Positions 1 through 7,912 of a stretch of 35,122 bases of DNA are shown here, in pieces (positions within the stretch are counted from its first letter, which is position 1; every line of letters starts with the position of its first letter). Below the pieces are notes generated by a model that saw only the letters and a program-made list of their open reading frames with translations, was not told the DNA's origin and searched no databases. The DNA comes from Lacrimispora amygdalina. Its GTDB lineage: Bacteria; Bacillota; Clostridia; Lachnospirales; Lachnospiraceae. The DNA lies in contig NZ_QOHO01000076.1 of NCBI RefSeq assembly GCF_003432035.1, forward strand, positions 1 through 35,122, given 5' to 3'. The translations under genes and the position numbers were made by a program.

Positions 1-28
1 ATCAAGCTGTATGAAAACTGTATCACAT

Positions 29-41
29 TACAGTGACTGTA
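29..41. repeat. 13-bp palindrome TACAGTGACTGTA
   Basis: Perfect 6+1+6 dyad near the left edge. Read on the minus strand, the hexamer TACAGT also recurs upstream within 19 bp, which faintly resembles the paired direct repeats bound by LytTR regulators, but the spacing is not the usual 21-22 bp. It may be an operator for a gene to the left of the window; function is not established. Confidence 0.3.
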
Positions 42-102
42 CATTATCATTCATTATCTCTCATAGACAGCGAAATATGGTACTAAGCGGTCACCATCCT
101 TC

Positions 103-645
103 CTAAAAGCAGCCAGTGACTTCATGTGTTGCAAATTCCTCGTCCGACTTATTTGTTTTTTTTTTTTCAAGAAGAAGACGGCAAACGAGAAACAAGTACG
201 GTCTCGTGGGCGCGGAGAGGGGTATAAGAGAAAAGTATTCTACAATCAGAAAATAGATTCCGCCTGCCGTAAACCACGGCGGTATGTATATTGGAAGATT
301 ATGTATTATCAAACGATATAAAAGTTCAAATAATACCTCTCTGCCTCCCACAAATGCGAAATAAATAATAGTATAAGCCATTCCATTGGTAAGTGATACT
401 TTAAATAACAGCATGACATAAATATAATATACCAATGGAACTGTTGTAAAATTAAGTGCAGCACTTCCGATGGCATTAATTAAAAAGATCAAAAATGATA
501 TCATAATGCCGTAAATAAAACGTTTTTTAAAAGAAGTTTTATAGGGATAAATAGCTGCAAAAAACCTGCATAACATATAGACATCTGCGCCGCAGAATAA
601 AAGCCTGCTTAACGATAACAAATCATTTCCCATATCAATTGCCAT
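103..645 (-). CDS. Membrane sensor domain of an AgrC-like histidine kinase, apparently truncated
   Basis: The 180-residue product is almost entirely hydrophobic, with about five membrane segments (roughly residues 8-28, 43-62, 66-84, 88-108, 124-142). It begins 11 bp inside the end of a LytTR response regulator gene, the usual position for the partner AgrC/GHKL-type kinase. Those kinases run to about 430 residues and carry a phospho-acceptor histidine and an ATPase domain after the membrane part; neither is present. The reading frame crosses a run of 12 A (T at 156-167 on the plus strand) and stops soon after. The two other frames also stop before the window edge (the longest at about position 54), so a single slip in the A run does not restore a kinase here. 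I infer a decayed or deliberately short partner. A second possible start lies four codons downstream. A stand-alone membrane protein is possible. Confidence 0.5.
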   Translation of the reverse strand: MAIDMGNDLLSLSRLLFCGADVYMLCRFFAAIYPYKTSFKKRFIYGIMISFLIFLINAIGSAALNFTTVPLVYYIYVMLLFKVSLTNGMAYTIIYFAFVGGREVLFELLYRLIIHNLPIYIPPWFTAGGIYFLIVEYFSLIPLSAPTRPYLFLVCRLLLEKKKTNKSDEEFATHEVTGCF

Positions 646-1411
646 CCTTGTATTTTGATAACATAAATTCTTCCTTCAGTATATGGAACTCCTGTGCCTT
701 GCTTCTGGTAATCTGAAACATGGTATCAACATCTTTTAGCCGCAGTATCTTACTGGTACAGTAGACTAAATATTTAAAATTGATAATATAGCTGTCATGA
801 GGATAGCCGAAACCATACTTTTTTAGGTGTTCATAGATAGTCTCCAGCTTTTCCGGCACCCGGATTTCGGGGACTTCACTGCTGTCGATCTCTTTTATTC
901 CATAAATCCTGATAGAACTTTCGGAAATATGGACTCTGGTATTTTTCTTATACTTTTCAATATAAACAATATCATCTGCTCTTAGAAACAGCCGTTCCCG
1001 GTTTACATTTGCCGAAAGAAGGGGTGCCTGTCCCAATTCAATCATTTTATCAAGAGAATCCCTTATGTACCGGTCCATTACCTCATCAGTCATGTTCTTC
1101 ATGATATACCGATACGGCTGAACCTCAAAACTGCGGGGTGACGGTTCCGCAAATCCAGTATAAAAAACCAGAATAACATTATTATCCAGCTGACGGATCC
1201 TGACTGCTGTTTCTTCTCCGTTCATTTCATTCATCTGAACATCCAGGAATATGATAGAAAACCTGATATTTTTTATCGCTGACAAAAGGCTGATTCCGGA
1301 ATCGTATTCATGTATACGGAATTTATCACTCTCCGGCATATTCTTTTCGATCCGTTCTGTTAAACGCGCTCTGTCGCCCATACTGTCATCACAAATAGCA
1401 ATTTCAAACAT
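635..1411 (-). CDS. LytTR-family response regulator (AgrA/VirR type)
   Basis: A 258-residue transcription regulator. Residues 1-125 form a receiver domain with the acidic pair DD at 8-9, phospho-acceptor Asp57 in FLDVQM and conserved Lys105. Residues about 140-250 form a LytTR DNA-binding domain (the EKYKKNTRVHI and YPHDSYIINFKYL stretches). Such proteins bind pairs of short direct repeats and usually control peptide-signalled processes. The start has a good GAGGGG ribosome binding site. The next gene overlaps it by 11 bp and encodes only the membrane half of a kinase, so the source of its phosphoryl group is unclear. It is separated from the upstream ABC exporter genes by a terminator, so it is probably transcribed on its own. 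Confidence 0.9.
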   Translation of the reverse strand: MFEIAICDDSMGDRARLTERIEKNMPESDKFRIHEYDSGISLLSAIKNIRFSIIFLDVQMNEMNGEETAVRIRQLDNNVILVFYTGFAEPSPRSFEVQPYRYIMKNMTDEVMDRYIRDSLDKMIELGQAPLLSANVNRERLFLRADDIVYIEKYKKNTRVHISESSIRIYGIKEIDSSEVPEIRVPEKLETIYEHLKKYGFGYPHDSYIINFKYLVYCTSKILRLKDVDTMFQITRSKAQEFHILKEEFMLSKYKDGN

Positions 1412-1491
1412 TCTCTTTCCCCTCTTACAAAATTTCTTTTTATTAATTATCGTACTTTCTCCCCTATTTTATAAGAAATATGCCAAGAATA

Positions 1492-1538
1492 CAAGAAAAG
1501 GTACCAGAAAAATACAAAATTCATATTTTCCCGGTGCC
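1492..1538 (-). terminator. Rho-independent terminator of the ABC exporter operon
   Basis: Read on the minus strand, GGCACCGGGAAAA pairs with a downstream TTTTTCTGGTACC (arms at about 1500-1513 and 1524-1538), followed by TTTTC. It lies 24 bp past the stop of the last ABC gene and before the LytTR regulator. Confidence 0.7.
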
Positions 1539-1561
1539 TCATTCATCATTATCCTGCCTGT

Positions 1562-3307
1562 TTATATCGCAAACTGGCTGTTATAAAGCTGAGCATAAAA
1601 ACCATTTTTAGAAAGGAGATCCTCATGAGTTCCCTGCTCAATGATATGTCCATCCCTCATGACAAGTATGACATCTGCCTCCTTTATTGTAGAAAGACGA
1701 TGGGCAACAATAAAACTGGTACGCCCTTCCATCATTTTTGCAAACGCTTTCTGTATCTTTAATTCAGTTCTTGTATCAATGGAGGAAGTAGCCTCATCAA
1801 GGATGAGAATCGGCGGCAGGCACAGCATTACCCTGGCAATGCACAAAAGCTGTTTCTGGCCCTGAGACAGATTTCCTCCATCTTCTGATATGACTGTATC
1901 ATATCCCTGAGGCATTCGGGAAATGAAACTGTGGGCATGTGCTTCCTTTGCAGCTTTAATAATCTCTTCCTCTGAAGCTTGGGGGTTTCCGTATGCAATA
2001 TTCTCCCTTATGGTACCTGTCTTTAACCAGGTCTCCTGCAGTACCATACCATACTCAGATCTTAAGCTTTTTCTCGTTATGCGGCGTACATCGTTTCCAT
2101 CAACCTTTATGGAGCCGGCATTTACATCATAAAAACGCATCAGCAGGTTAATGACGGTGCTTTTTCCGCAGCCTGTAGGACCTACGATAGCGATTCTTTG
2201 TCCCTGCCCTGCAAAAAGATTCATATCTTCAATCAGAGGCACACTGGGATTATAGGAAAAGTCAACGTGTTCCAGTACAACTTCTCCCCTGGCATGGTCC
2301 AGTACAATCCCATCACTGTCATCTGGTATCTCTGTTTCTTCGTCAATCAGTTCAAATACTCTGGCAGCGGAAGCCAGTGCGTTCTGAAGCTCAGTCACCA
2401 CCCCTGAGATCTCATTAAACGGCTTTGTATACTGATTGGCATAGCTTAAAAAGCTTGAAAGCTGCCCGACAGTTAAAAATCCGTTTACCGCTGCAAATGC
2501 ACCTGCAATTCCTACGCATGCATAAACAAGACTGTTCACAAAACGCGTTGCCGGATTGGTGATGGAGGAGAAAAAGGTAGCTTTTAACCCCCATACACGA
2601 AGATCTTCATTGATTACTTCAAATTTTTTCTGTGCCTCGTCTTCATAGGCAAACGCTTTTACCACTTTCTGGTTCCCCAGCATCTCTTCCACAAGGGAAG
2701 TCAGTTCCCCTCTTGTCTGGGACTGCATCCGGAACATGCTGTAAGTTCTTTTCGCTATAAAGCTGGCCACAAACAGGGACAGCGGAGTAACAAGTACAAC
2801 TAAGGCAGCAATAATGGGATTAATGAAAAACATAAAAAACAATGTTCCAAGAATTGTTAAAACACCGGTAAAAAGCTGGGTAAATCCCATCAGCAGACCA
2901 TCGGAAAACTGATCAATATCTGCAATAATTCTGCTGATTATATCACCGTGGGCATGAGAATCAATGTACTTTAAAGGCAGGCTTTCCAGCTTGTTAAATG
3001 CCTGGGTTCTGATATCCTTCACCACCCGGTAGGTGATCTGATTATTAATATGACTCATAACCCACTGCGCTGCTGCAGTAATCAGAACAACGGCTGCAAT
3101 CTGTGTCAGGATTATACCCATAGCTTTAAAATCCACCTCGCCTGCACCCACAATACAGTCAATTGCCCGTCCAATTAATATAGGAACGTATAAAGTGAAA
3201 ACCACAGTTATAAATGCACAGAAAAGCGAAGCCATAACACTCCATTTATACTTTGCAATTTTATTTAAAATTCGTTTGATCGTGGACTTATGCTTTTTTA
3301 TATTCAT
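1562..3307 (-). CDS. ABC exporter half-transporter, subunit with catalytic glutamate
   Basis: A 581-residue type IV ABC exporter: six-helix membrane domain at about 20-310 and a nucleotide-binding domain at about 342-575. Walker A GPTGCGKST is at 376-384, Walker B ends in catalytic Glu505 (LILDEAT) and the switch His is 536. The signature is the non-canonical LSQGQ (480-484). This matches the TM288/BmrD-like member of heterodimeric exporters, where the altered signature faces the partner's degenerate Walker B. Its start lies one base beyond the partner's stop, with the AGGAGGTG ribosome binding site inside the partner gene, so the two are translated together. Such pairs export lipids, peptides or drugs; the substrate here cannot be read from sequence. 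Confidence 0.92.
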   Translation of the reverse strand: MNIKKHKSTIKRILNKIAKYKWSVMASLFCAFITVVFTLYVPILIGRAIDCIVGAGEVDFKAMGIILTQIAAVVLITAAAQWVMSHINNQITYRVVKDIRTQAFNKLESLPLKYIDSHAHGDIISRIIADIDQFSDGLLMGFTQLFTGVLTILGTLFFMFFINPIIAALVVLVTPLSLFVASFIAKRTYSMFRMQSQTRGELTSLVEEMLGNQKVVKAFAYEDEAQKKFEVINEDLRVWGLKATFFSSITNPATRFVNSLVYACVGIAGAFAAVNGFLTVGQLSSFLSYANQYTKPFNEISGVVTELQNALASAARVFELIDEETEIPDDSDGIVLDHARGEVVLEHVDFSYNPSVPLIEDMNLFAGQGQRIAIVGPTGCGKSTVINLLMRFYDVNAGSIKVDGNDVRRITRKSLRSEYGMVLQETWLKTGTIRENIAYGNPQASEEEIIKAAKEAHAHSFISRMPQGYDTVISEDGGNLSQGQKQLLCIARVMLCLPPILILDEATSSIDTRTELKIQKAFAKMMEGRTSFIVAHRLSTIKEADVILVMRDGHIIEQGTHEDLLSKNGFYAQLYNSQFAI

Positions 3308-3308
3308 A

Positions 3309-5039
3309 TTACTGCACCTCCTTTTCAGAAAGCTGGGAAAGGCAGATCTCCCGGTAAACCTGGCAGGATTCCATCAAATCTCCGTGTTTTCCGCACCCTG
3401 CCATCTTTCCGTCGTCCAGGACAATAATGCGGTCTGCATTTCTGATCGTGGAAGCTCTCTGGGATACCAGAAATACTGTCATATTTTTCGTTTCTTCCTT
3501 TATAGCTTTGCGAAGCCGCGCATCCGTGGCAAAATCCAAAGCAGAGGCGCTGTCATCTAAAATAAGAATCTGGGGATCTTTTACAATTGCTCTTGCAATG
3601 GTAAGACGCTGACGCTGGCCTCCGGATAGATTCTTTCCTCCTGCCTGTATTAGAAAATCAAGCCCTTCGCCTTTCTCATCCACAAATTCCTTTGCCTGGG
3701 CAATGGTTAGTGCACGATAGATCTCTTCATCGGTGGCTTCCCGCTTTCCCCACTGCATATTTTCTCTGATGGTGCCTTTAAAAAGTACCGCTCTTTGGGG
3801 TACTATGCCGACCAGCTTTCTTAACTGGCTGAGAGGATAATTTCTGACATCGGTCCCTCCCACTTTCACACTCCCCTGGGAGACGTCATAAAATCTTGGA
3901 ATTAAGTTTACCAGTGTGGTTTTGCCTGAACCGGTTCCTCCTATAATTCCAATGGTCTCGCCTTTCATAACCTGAAATCCAATTCCAGCCAGCGATTCTG
4001 CCTTCGCACCCTGATAAAAAAGACTTACATGATCAAATTCCACCTTAGGTTCATTGGTTTCTTCTTTCACATCATTAAGACTTGTCTCTTTTATTCCTGA
4101 TTCCATGGAAAATACGGAACTGATCCGGTTGGCACAGGCCAGAGATTTGGATATGGTGATGATTAAATTCGCAAGTTTCACCAGTTCCACAAGGATCTGA
4201 GACATGTAATTTACAAGAGCCACCACCTGTCCCTGGGTGATAATGCCCATTTCAACCCGGTTTGCACCAGTGTTAATCAAAACAATGATTGCAAGATTGA
4301 TGATTACATAAGTAAGCGGGTTCATCAGGGCAGATATTTTTCCCACAAAAACCTGGAATTTCACCAGCATGCCGTTCTCTTCATCAAATCTGCGTACTTC
4401 ATCATTCTGGCGGTTAAAGGCCCGGATGACACGGACTCCGCCTAAATTCTCTCTTGCAGTCAGAAGAACCCGGTCCAGCTGCTTTTGTACTTTCTTATAT
4501 AAAGGCATACTAAAGATCATAATACCGAATACTACAACAGAAAGCACAGGTATGGAAACTGCAAATATAAGAGCAGCCTTTACATCTATGGTAAATGCCA
4601 TGATCATTGCACCGAACACTACAAATGGTGAACGGAGAAACAACCGTAAAAACAAGTTTACTCCTGATTGAACCTGATTCACGTCACTGGTCATTCTTGT
4701 AATCAGAGTAGCTGTTCCAATGGTGTCAATCTCCTGATAAGACAGACTGTTAATATGGGCAAACAGATCATTTCTAAGTGAGGTTCCAAATCCTGCTGCA
4801 GCCTTTGCTGCAAAGTACTGGGCTGTAATGGAACAGGAAAGACCGATTATGCCTAAAAGCACCAGGATTCCACCCATAGACAGAATATAAGTCAGATCAT
4901 GGTTTTTGATACCAATATCTATGACTCTGGCCATAACCAGAGGCACAAGCAGCTCAAAACTGGCCTCCAAAAGCTTAAACAAAGGCCCCAGGATGCTTTC
5001 CCGCTTATACTCACTCAAATACTTAAGGAGTTTTTTCAT
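3309..5039 (-). CDS. ABC exporter half-transporter, subunit with degenerate catalytic site
   Basis: A 576-residue half-transporter, first gene of a two-gene operon. The membrane domain covers about residues 10-310 and the ATPase domain 332-570. Walker A GGTGSGKTT (367-375) and signature LSGGQ (471-475) are intact. The catalytic glutamate after Walker B is Asp496 (LILDDSASALD) and the switch histidine is Gln527 (LVSQRAS). This is the pattern of the TM287/BmrC-type member of heterodimeric exporters: one of the two ATP sites hardly hydrolyses and the other, using the partner's Glu505 with this protein's LSGGQ, drives transport. The GGAGG ribosome binding site is well placed. A LysR regulator is divergent from it across a shared palindromic promoter, suggesting control by that regulator. 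Confidence 0.92.
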   Translation of the reverse strand: MKKLLKYLSEYKRESILGPLFKLLEASFELLVPLVMARVIDIGIKNHDLTYILSMGGILVLLGIIGLSCSITAQYFAAKAAAGFGTSLRNDLFAHINSLSYQEIDTIGTATLITRMTSDVNQVQSGVNLFLRLFLRSPFVVFGAMIMAFTIDVKAALIFAVSIPVLSVVVFGIMIFSMPLYKKVQKQLDRVLLTARENLGGVRVIRAFNRQNDEVRRFDEENGMLVKFQVFVGKISALMNPLTYVIINLAIIVLINTGANRVEMGIITQGQVVALVNYMSQILVELVKLANLIITISKSLACANRISSVFSMESGIKETSLNDVKEETNEPKVEFDHVSLFYQGAKAESLAGIGFQVMKGETIGIIGGTGSGKTTLVNLIPRFYDVSQGSVKVGGTDVRNYPLSQLRKLVGIVPQRAVLFKGTIRENMQWGKREATDEEIYRALTIAQAKEFVDEKGEGLDFLIQAGGKNLSGGQRQRLTIARAIVKDPQILILDDSASALDFATDARLRKAIKEETKNMTVFLVSQRASTIRNADRIIVLDDGKMAGCGKHGDLMESCQVYREICLSQLSEKEVQ

Positions 5040-5080
5040 ATTCCTTTTCCTCCGTAATCAATACTTTTTTAGAATAATGC

Positions 5081-5117
5081 CTTGTAATATTATAGCATTT
5101 TGATATAATATTACAAG
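5081..5117. promoter_or_regulatory. Perfect 37-bp dyad: candidate LysR operator and symmetric two-way promoter
   Basis: Two perfect 14-bp arms (CTTGTAATATTATA and its complement) flank a 9-bp centre. Because of the symmetry each strand contains TTGTAA, a 16-bp spacer and TATAAT: on plus at 5082-5087 and 5104-5109, on minus at 5116-5111 and 5094-5089. Predicted starts give 5' leaders of about 40 bases to both the LysR gene (plus) and the ABC operon (minus). The T-N11-A type symmetry also suits a LysR-family binding site. Confidence 0.65.
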
Positions 5118-5154
5118 TACAAAATGAAAATCTTATGAATAGAGGATGTGTCAG

Positions 5155-6042
5155 ATGAATCCGATTAATTCTAAACAGCTTTATTATTTTACTGTCATTT
5201 CAGAAACAGGCAGTTTTACAGCAGCTGCAAAAAAGCTGGGTATATCCCAGCCCCCATTAAGCAAGCAGATTATGCTTCTGGAAGAAGAGCTGGGCGTTAA
5301 GCTCTTTGAACGGGGAGCAAAAAAAACAGAGCTTACAGAAGCAGGCACTTATTTATATTTTAAGGCAAAAGACATCTTATCTATGATGGATTCTGTATCC
5401 GGGGATTTAAAGCATTTTCCCTCATCTGCCAGAGGGGTGCTGAAACTGGGAACCATCTCTTCATCCGGAACAGTACTTGTGGACTTTTTAAAAGTGTTCA
5501 CATCAGCCCACCCAGGCGTCCGTTTTGAGGTGACAGAATGCAATACCTATGAGCTGCTTGAAAAGATGAAGAACGGACTTGTAGAGTGTTCCATCATACG
5601 GACACCATTTAACCCGGAAGGACTGGAATGCGTTTATGGTAAGAAGGAACCGATTATGGCAGTGGGAATCCCTTCTTTTTTTCCGGAGCTTTCAAACCAC
5701 AAGGTAAGCATTCCCGAACTTGCGGGAAAACCACTGATCTATTACCGCAGATTTGATTCGATTATATCCCTGGCCTTTCAAAACAGCGGTATCGAACCGG
5801 ACATATTCTGCAGGAATGACGATGCAAGGACCTGTCTTCAATGGGCAAAAGCCGGATTGGGGATTGCGCTGGTGCCGGAATCCATCTGCTGCAGTATGGG
5901 ACAGGAAAACCTCCTGTTTAAGGAAATTGATTCTCCTGATACAGTCACCCGGATAGCCGCAGTCTATAAAAAAAATGGCTATGTTTCAAACATAGCCAGG
6001 GAATTTGTAAACAGTTTTGGTGAACACACCAGTATGATTTAA
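5155..6042 (+). CDS. LysR-family transcriptional regulator
   Basis: A 295-residue regulator: winged helix-turn-helix at about 1-60 (typical FTAAAKKLGISQPPLSKQI pattern) and a periplasmic-binding-like effector domain at about 88-290. Length is normal for the family. An ATG at 5146 is in frame, but the AGAGG ribosome binding site (5141-5145) abuts it and lies 9 bases before the ATG at 5155, so the latter is preferred. It is divergent from the ABC exporter pair across a perfect palindrome, the classic LysR arrangement, so it probably controls both itself and the exporter. The ligand is unknown. Its last four bases overlap the end of the convergent radical SAM gene. Confidence 0.92.
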   Translation: MNPINSKQLYYFTVISETGSFTAAAKKLGISQPPLSKQIMLLEEELGVKLFERGAKKTELTEAGTYLYFKAKDILSMMDSVSGDLKHFPSSARGVLKLGTISSSGTVLVDFLKVFTSAHPGVRFEVTECNTYELLEKMKNGLVECSIIRTPFNPEGLECVYGKKEPIMAVGIPSFFPELSNHKVSIPELAGKPLIYYRRFDSIISLAFQNSGIEPDIFCRNDDARTCLQWAKAGLGIALVPESICCSMGQENLLFKEIDSPDTVTRIAAVYKKNGYVSNIAREFVNSFGEHTSMI

Positions 6043-6929
6043 TCAAAAAGACTCAGCTGGGTTATCTGGTAGTTTTTCTTATAGGCGTGGATAATATCCG
6101 GCATTTTATAAAGAATCCTGTTTCGTTCACATTCATCAGAAAATACCTGCCATAATTTCCGCGCATTTGGACTTGTGCACTGATAATTGTTGCCATACCG
6201 TTTCATATATTCCTCTGCAAGGCGTTCTCCTGGAAAAAGATCTCTTAAGCGGTCATAATACCATTCTCTCTGATTATTCCGCAGGGTAACACCAAAGGCC
6301 GGATAGATAAAGTCAGCGCCGGCCTCTTTTGCTCCATTTATGACTGACCGTATGTTATCCTCATGATCCTCCAGAAACGGGAGTACAGGCATCAGAAGAA
6401 TTCCTGTAAACAGCCCCTGATCTTTTAACGCCGCAATGAGAGACAGCCTGTCAGATGGTTTCGAAACTCTTGGTTCTATTTTAGCCGCCAGGTCATCGTC
6501 AGTTGTTGTGACAGTGACCTTTAATAGGACAGGAGAATGATCTGCTATGCTCTTTAATATATCCATATCCCTGTGAAGCAGGCTGCTTTTTGTGGCAATG
6601 GCTGCACCAAAACCAAAGGCATCAATTAACTCCAGGGCATGTCTGGTAAGCTCTAAGTCTTTTTCTAAAGGATTGTAGGGATCACTCATCGCCCCGGTGC
6701 CTACCACCCCGGTTTTTACCTTTCGCCTTAAGTCATCCCGGATAATCCGCAGCGCATCCTCCTTGACTTGTACCGTATCAAACCGGTCTATTCCGTAACA
6801 GTCGGAACGGCTGTCACAGTAGATACAGCCATGGCTGCATCCCCTGTATATATTCATGTTATAATCAATTCCGAACCAGCCGGAAGTCTTTGTTTTTGTT
6901 ACAATTGTTTTTGCCGGGATGAGCTCCAT
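6039..6929 (-). CDS. Radical SAM protein of the SPL (spore photoproduct lyase-like) family
   Basis: A 296-residue protein with the iron-sulfur motif C-x3-C-x2-C (Cys31, Cys35, Cys38, in RGCSHGCIYC) and the following radical SAM barrel, including GTGAMSDPYNPLE and AIATKSSLL stretches seen in SPL-like/Rv2578c proteins. Such proteins cleave S-adenosylmethionine to a radical; the substrate of this subgroup is not generally known, and it is not clearly the true spore photoproduct lyase. The open frame extends upstream to 6959, but GAGGGTGG sits just before the ATG at 6929, so the shorter form is preferred. Convergent with and overlapping the LysR gene by 4 bp; it forms a single-gene unit. Confidence 0.8.
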   Translation of the reverse strand: MELIPAKTIVTKTKTSGWFGIDYNMNIYRGCSHGCIYCDSRSDCYGIDRFDTVQVKEDALRIIRDDLRRKVKTGVVGTGAMSDPYNPLEKDLELTRHALELIDAFGFGAAIATKSSLLHRDMDILKSIADHSPVLLKVTVTTTDDDLAAKIEPRVSKPSDRLSLIAALKDQGLFTGILLMPVLPFLEDHEDNIRSVINGAKEAGADFIYPAFGVTLRNNQREWYYDRLRDLFPGERLAEEYMKRYGNNYQCTSPNARKLWQVFSDECERNRILYKMPDIIHAYKKNYQITQLSLFD

Positions 6930-7031
6930 AGATCCACCCTCTCTTTCTTTTTTACTCAAAAGGTAATCCCTTGATATTTTCTTCCCGCCATGTTAATATG
7001 CATATACGAGATGAGAAGGGAAGCGTTCATT

Positions 7032-7856
7032 ATGATTCGTTTGTTATTGCGCTGCAAGCAGATTTATGACAAATTTACAAAAGATGAAATGACTGTCTAT
7101 GCAGCACAGGCATCATTTTTTACCATAATTGCTGCTTTTCCATTTATGATGCTGTTATTGGCAATGATTCAGTTTATCCCGTCTATTACAAAAGCAAACT
7201 TACTGCAGCTTTTGGTCACAGTAATTCCCAGTTCCTTAGAGATTGACAGCGTCATCGTTACCGTCATTGAAGATCTTTATACCAAGACCCCTGCAGCAAT
7301 TTTATCCGTAACTGCCATTGCCGCGATCTGGTCTGCTTCCAGAGGCATGCTGAGCATAGAGCGGGGACTAAACCGGGTTTTCGGTCAGGAGAAACCCCGG
7401 GGGTATTTAATGACCCGTTTCATCTGTGCCTGCTATACAGTTATATTCATCATCATCTGTCTCCTGACTCTTGTGCTTCTCGTGCTGGGAAGTTCCATAC
7501 AGGCTTTTATGGACCACCATTTTCCCATTCTGGCCGAGATTACCCAATACGTCATCAGTTTCCGCACCATGCTTTTATTTATTCTGACCTTATGCTTTGC
7601 CATGCTCTATACTTATGTACCTGTGAAAAAGCAGCAGTTTAGCAGGCAGCTGCCAGGTGCCATCTTTTCCACCCTGGGATGGATCGGTTTTTCCTTTGCC
7701 TTTTCCATCTATTTCAGCCATTTCAGCAATTATTCTGTCATGTACGGAAGCCTGACAGCGATTGTTCTTTTAATGTTATGGCTGTATTCCTGTATCTCCA
7801 TCCTGTTTTTCGGAGCCGAAATCAACTACTATTATTCAGAAAGCAGGAAAGACTGA
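7032..7856 (+). CDS. YihY/BrkB family inner-membrane protein
   Basis: A 274-residue polytopic protein with about six membrane helices and the family hallmarks near the N-terminus (DEMTVYAAQASFFTIIAAFPF) and in the middle (IWSASRGMLSIERGLNRVF). The family was once called ribonuclease BN in error; its function, possibly in transport, is unsettled. An upstream in-frame ATG at 6990 lacks a ribosome binding site, whereas AGAAGGGA precedes the ATG at 7032. It is divergent from the SPL-like gene and convergent with cysteine synthase, separated by a hairpin. Confidence 0.85.
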   Translation: MIRLLLRCKQIYDKFTKDEMTVYAAQASFFTIIAAFPFMMLLLAMIQFIPSITKANLLQLLVTVIPSSLEIDSVIVTVIEDLYTKTPAAILSVTAIAAIWSASRGMLSIERGLNRVFGQEKPRGYLMTRFICACYTVIFIIICLLTLVLLVLGSSIQAFMDHHFPILAEITQYVISFRTMLLFILTLCFAMLYTYVPVKKQQFSRQLPGAIFSTLGWIGFSFAFSIYFSHFSNYSVMYGSLTAIVLLMLWLYSCISILFFGAEINYYYSESRKD

Positions 7857-7866
7857 TCATGATCCC

Positions 7867-7904
7867 AGAAAGCCAGAGATTCCTTTAAGAATCCCTGGCT
7901 TTCT
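7867..7904. terminator. Hairpin between convergent genes
   Basis: Sixteen-base arms (7867-7882 and 7889-7904) with one wobble and a 6-base loop. The T-tract is weak, but its place between two convergent stop codons suggests it ends transcription from one or both sides. Confidence 0.6.
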
Positions 7905-7912
7905 TAATGATT

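Noticed and set aside
17-41. LytTR-type operator (TACAGT repeats on the minus strand).
   Set aside because: The spacing is 19 bp instead of 21-22, and the second copy deviates, so only a simple palindrome is listed.
6930-7031. Longer N-termini for the SPL-like and YihY genes.
   Set aside because: The ribosome binding sites fit the internal ATG codons (6929 and 7032), and the extra residues are not family-like.
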